From: an uncultured Propionibacteriaceae bacterium
GTDB taxonomy: Bacteria; Actinomycetota; Actinomycetes; Propionibacteriales; Propionibacteriaceae
Reading direction: 5' to 3'
Length of the DNA: 8,304 nucleotides
Assembly: GCA_947038745.1 (NCBI GenBank)
Contig: CAMQXE010000046.1
Location: forward strand, 1 to 8,304
Below the pieces are notes generated by a model. The model ran no database searches. It saw only the letters and a program-made list of their open reading frames with translations, and was not told the origin of the DNA. Positions 5,650 to 8,304 of this stretch are shown one piece after another; within the stretch, counting starts at the first letter, position 1; every line of letters starts with the position of its first letter. The position numbers and the translations under genes were made by a program.

Positions 5650-7440
5650 GTGACTGCAACGACTCCAACTTTAGGACTCATGCTTGCCTCCACGGCGGCC
5701 CGAGTTCCTGATGCGCCCGCTCAGCGGGTTCTCATCGACGATGAATGGGTCACGACGTCATATTCCGAGCTTGTGCAGTTAGTGCGGGAATCCGCAGCAG
5801 CCCTTATTCATGCAGGGGTTCAGCCTGGGGACAGGATCTGTCTCTTTGCGCCAAATCGTCCAGAATGGAGCCGGCTCGACTTCGCCATTATCTCTGCGGG
5901 GGCTTTGACTGTACCGATTTTTGCTAACTCCACAGCAGAACAGGCACGCCACATCATCACCGATTCTGGTGCGCTTATTGTGCTGTGCGATGGCCCTGCT
6001 GAGATCGCAACAGTCCAGGAGGCGATCTCTGGTCTAGAGTCTGCCCCTCGCGTTTTCAGTATTGAGGCCGTCGAAGGCATTGAGCAGATCGCTGCACTCG
6101 AATCGGGTACAAGTGCCGACGTCGCCGAGCTCGACCGGCGCTTGGCTACCGCGACGTTAGCTGATCGCTGCACCATCATCTATACCTCAGGAACAACGGG
6201 CCAGCCACGCGGCGCAGTACACAGTCATCGCAGTTTTACCCACCAGGTTGATTGCATCAAGACCATCTACGATGTCGATACAGGCGACCAATCGTTGGCT
6301 TTCCTCCCGCTAGCTCACGCATTGGAGCGGATCTGGAGCTACTACATTTTCGCTATCGGTGCGCTGAATACCTATTGCCCCCAACCTCGCGATATCGCAT
6401 CGTTGCTGGTTCGAGCCAAGCCGGATTGCTTGATCAGCGTCCCCAAGCTCTACGAGCGGATTTATTCGACGGTGTACTCGCGGGTCGAAGGTAATCCCTC
6501 CAAACGCAAGATCCTTGACTGGGCACTTCAGGTTGGGTCCACCTGCCAGCAGGAATACCGTTGCGGGCGTCGCCCGTCAGCAGCTCTACGAGCTCAGCTT
6601 CGGCTCGCGGACAAGCTGGTCCTTTCTAGTATTCGTGCGGCTCTAGGCGGGCCAAAGAAGGTACTGATTTCTGGCGGCGCACCGTTGCGTCCAGAGATTG
6701 AGGAGTTTTTCTCTGCTGCAGGGCTGTTACTCGGACAAGGTTATGGCTTGACTGAAACCGGCCCCATGATTACTTTTTTCTCGCCTTCGACCTATCGCCC
6801 AGGCACAGTGGGGTACGCCATTTGGGGTTCAGAAATGACCCTTGGCGAGAACAACGAGCTTTTGTGGCGTGGCCCAAACCTCATGGAGGGGTACTGGAAC
6901 AACCCAGAAGCCACTGCTGCGGTCATCGACGCTGATGGCTGGTTCCATACTGGTGATCTTGGCGAGATCGATGCTGATGGTTACGTTCGAGTCACTGATC
7001 GGCTTAAAGACATCATCGTGACTACTGGCGGGAAGAACATTGCGCCTCAGCCGATTGAAGGGCTGCTCACCAGCGATCCACTTTTCGAATATGCGGTAGT
7101 GCTTGGCGACAATCGCCCCTACCTCACGCTGCTGGTGCAACCGTCGATGAAAGTTCTTGAAGATCTCGCGAAAGCGGCTCAGATTCAGTTCAAAAATGTT
7201 GAGGAGCTGCTGGAAAATCAGCAGATCGTTGATGAAGTAAAGCACCGGGTAGCCCAGGCGACCGCAAAGTTGCCTAGCTTTGAGCAGATCCGTGATCTTC
7301 GCTTTATCAAGGGGATTCACCGCGATGAATCGCTAGTTACGCCGACGCTCAAAGTGAAACGTAAAGCGGTGGCACAAAAGTTTGCTGCACTCGTTGATGA
7401 TATGTACACCAAGGTTCACCCAGTTAAGGAGAAGCACTAG
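5650..7440 (+). CDS. long-chain fatty acid-CoA ligase (AMP-forming), first of a tandem pair
   Basis: This 596-residue member of the adenylate-forming (ANL) superfamily activates a fatty acid to acyl-AMP and then to acyl-CoA. It most resembles the FAA1/FadD15-type long-chain group; chain length cannot be read from sequence. Motifs in order are the P-loop YTSGTTGQPRG (178-188, Arg187 in place of the common Lys), FLPLAHALER (218-227), LISVPKLYERIY (261-272), GYGLTETGP (364-372), GWFHTGDLG (430-438, Asp436 expected to bind the ribose), DRLKDIIVTTGGKNIAP (450-466) and the C-terminal TPTLKVKRK (564-572) bearing the catalytic-lysine region. No membrane span or signal peptide is apparent. The start is uncertain: GTG 5650 has AGGAG only 1 nt away, while in-frame ATG 5680 has AGGA 3 nt away; both keep the whole domain. 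It lies 9 nt after folA. Confidence 0.94.
   Translation: MTATTPTLGLMLASTAARVPDAPAQRVLIDDEWVTTSYSELVQLVRESAAALIHAGVQPGDRICLFAPNRPEWSRLDFAIISAGALTVPIFANSTAEQARHIITDSGALIVLCDGPAEIATVQEAISGLESAPRVFSIEAVEGIEQIAALESGTSADVAELDRRLATATLADRCTIIYTSGTTGQPRGAVHSHRSFTHQVDCIKTIYDVDTGDQSLAFLPLAHALERIWSYYIFAIGALNTYCPQPRDIASLLVRAKPDCLISVPKLYERIYSTVYSRVEGNPSKRKILDWALQVGSTCQQEYRCGRRPSAALRAQLRLADKLVLSSIRAALGGPKKVLISGGAPLRPEIEEFFSAAGLLLGQGYGLTETGPMITFFSPSTYRPGTVGYAIWGSEMTLGENNELLWRGPNLMEGYWNNPEATAAVIDADGWFHTGDLGEIDADGYVRVTDRLKDIIVTTGGKNIAPQPIEGLLTSDPLFEYAVVLGDNRPYLTLLVQPSMKVLEDLAKAAQIQFKNVEELLENQQIVDEVKHRVAQATAKLPSFEQIRDLRFIKGIHRDESLVTPTLKVKRKAVAQKFAALVDDMYTKVHPVKEKH
6172..6201 (+). repeat. 30-nt near-identical segment shared with the second synthetase
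   Basis: The P-loop coding stretch here matches 7966-7995 at 28 of 30 bases; both differences are silent (third-position) changes. The segment encodes TIIYTSGTTG. Strong protein constraint explains part of this, but the shared codon choices suggest descent from a gene duplication or local gene conversion. Confidence 0.7.
7426..7431 (+). promoter_or_regulatory. ribosome binding site of the second acyl-CoA synthetase
   Basis: AAGGAG lies 9 nt before ATG 7441, within the last codons of the preceding synthetase (encoding VKEKH). It is the strongest Shine-Dalgarno in the window and decides this start over the in-frame ATG at 7450. It fits an internal gene of an operon. Confidence 0.8.
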
Positions 7441-8304
7441 ATGACCACAATGCATCCCGCGCAGCGTTTCGCTGACGTTGCCCAGCGCTACCCCGACAGA
7501 ATCGCTACCCGCGTGGAAGCGAAAAATGGCTGGGAGACGATGACGTATCGAGAACTTTTCACTGTTTGCCGTAACGCTGCTTCCCGACTGATCGATCGTG
7601 GGATAGCGCCAGGTGATCGTGTTGCTATCTGGGCCTCTAATAGCCCGTCTTGGACCCAAGCTGATATTGCTTGCTTGATCGCAGGTGCCCCGACCGTTCC
7701 GCTCTATCACACCAGCACGACCGACCAAGTCCAGCAGATCTTCATCGACGCTGGAGTGAAGATCGCCATAGTCGGAAGCCAACGCGAATATGACGAAGTA
7801 GCCAAGATCATGTCATTGGTGCCAAGTCTCGAGCGGATTATTGCGCTTGAAGCGGTTACCGCTGGAGCCATCCCGGTAGAACGCTGGTCTGATTACTGCG
7901 CGAAGTCGGAAAACTCGGGTGAAGTGAATCGACGTCTAGTCGATGCTGATCCTGAAGACATCGCCACCATCATCTACACCTCAGGAACGACGGGCACTCC
8001 CAAAGGAGTAGTGCTCCAGCACAAGGCTTTTTGTACTGAAATTGATGCTTTAGACGCGCTGCTGACGATTCGTCCAGAGGACCATTCGTTGTGCTTCTTA
8101 CCGCTGTCGCATGCGTTGGAGCGTGGCTGGACGTATGTCGTGCTGTCGCATGGCTGTATGAACACCTACTGCATGAATCCTCGCGAAATTGCGGACATGT
8201 TAGTCAAGGTTCAGCCAACACTATTCGCTTGCGTGCCAAGACTTTACGAAAAGGTCTTTCAAACGGCAAAGGCTAAAGCAGCCGCAGATCACAACAAAGC
8301 CAGA
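7441..8304 (+). CDS. long-chain fatty acid-CoA ligase (AMP-forming), second of a tandem pair, 5' part
   Basis: The frame is open from ATG 7441 to the window end, giving 288 residues, about the first half of a ~600-residue ANL enzyme. Visible are MTYRELF (54-60), the APGDRVAIWASNSPSW region (77-92), the P-loop YTSGTTGTPKG (179-189, with the usual Lys188), FLPLSHALERGW (219-230), MNTYC (240-244) and CVPRLYEKVF (264-273). These align without large gaps to the first synthetase (FLPLAHALER, LNTYC, SVPKLYERIY), so the pair arose by duplication within one family. The adenylation A5-A10 motifs and catalytic Lys lie outside the window, so integrity of the C-terminal half is unknown. The ATG follows the preceding TAG with no spacer and in the same frame; the Shine-Dalgarno at 7426-7431 supports independent initiation. 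Different substrate range from its sister is plausible but not shown. Confidence 0.93.
   Translation, partial: MTTMHPAQRFADVAQRYPDRIATRVEAKNGWETMTYRELFTVCRNAASRLIDRGIAPGDRVAIWASNSPSWTQADIACLIAGAPTVPLYHTSTTDQVQQIFIDAGVKIAIVGSQREYDEVAKIMSLVPSLERIIALEAVTAGAIPVERWSDYCAKSENSGEVNRRLVDADPEDIATIIYTSGTTGTPKGVVLQHKAFCTEIDALDALLTIRPEDHSLCFLPLSHALERGWTYVVLSHGCMNTYCMNPREIADMLVKVQPTLFACVPRLYEKVFQTAKAKAAADHNKAR

Noticed and set aside
6829..7320. 163-residue open frame on the - strand inside the first synthetase
   Set aside because: Antisense shadow; the opposite strand encodes conserved ligase motifs.
7333..7782. 149-residue open frame on the - strand across the synthetase junction
   Set aside because: It spans two confidently assigned genes and their ribosome site on the other strand.
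1..8304. tRNA, rRNA, CRISPR array, riboswitch, insertion sequence or phage genes
   Set aside because: No cloverleaf, spaced direct repeats, transposase or integrase motifs, or long 5' leader was seen on either strand by eye.

Overview
The window looks like chromosomal DNA of a moderate-G+C actinobacterium, perhaps an Actinomycetaceae relative such as Arcanobacterium or Trueperella. That placement is inference: it rests on the style of the protein sequences, the pta-ackA arrangement, a FadD15-like family of acyl-CoA ligases, and several genes with no Shine-Dalgarno but a TANNNT box 6-7 nt before the start codon. No tRNA, rRNA, CRISPR array, transposase or phage gene was seen.

Layout. (1) 1-964, + strand: the 3' end of one secreted-protein gene, then a complete lipoprotein gene with a homologous C-terminal domain, a tandem duplication in DNA much richer in A+T than the rest. 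A perfect 16-bp hairpin at 981-1016 closes this block and faces the converging ackA. (2) 1031-3708, - strand: a pta-ackA operon that interconverts acetyl-CoA and acetate through acetyl phosphate, with ATP formed by substrate-level phosphorylation. (3) 3779-4276, + strand: an unrecognised protein with four membrane segments, divergent from pta and convergent with nfo; its stop codon overlaps the nfo stop. (4) 4273-5058, - strand: endonuclease IV, for repair of abasic sites. (5) 5155-8304, + strand: a tight cluster of folA (dihydrofolate reductase) and two tandem long-chain acyl-CoA synthetases. The second synthetase begins on the base after the first one's stop codon and runs off the window.

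How the genes relate. pta and ackA form one metabolic unit. The two acyl-CoA synthetases probably activate fatty acids for lipid synthesis or turnover. folA shares their transcript by position rather than by pathway, and nfo and the membrane protein are separate single-gene units. Most of the window is housekeeping. I did not find a convincing new multi-gene system. The points most worth following up are the A+T-rich tandem lipoproteins with a conserved cysteine pair and the repeated leaderless-start architecture at the four genes that begin transcription units.
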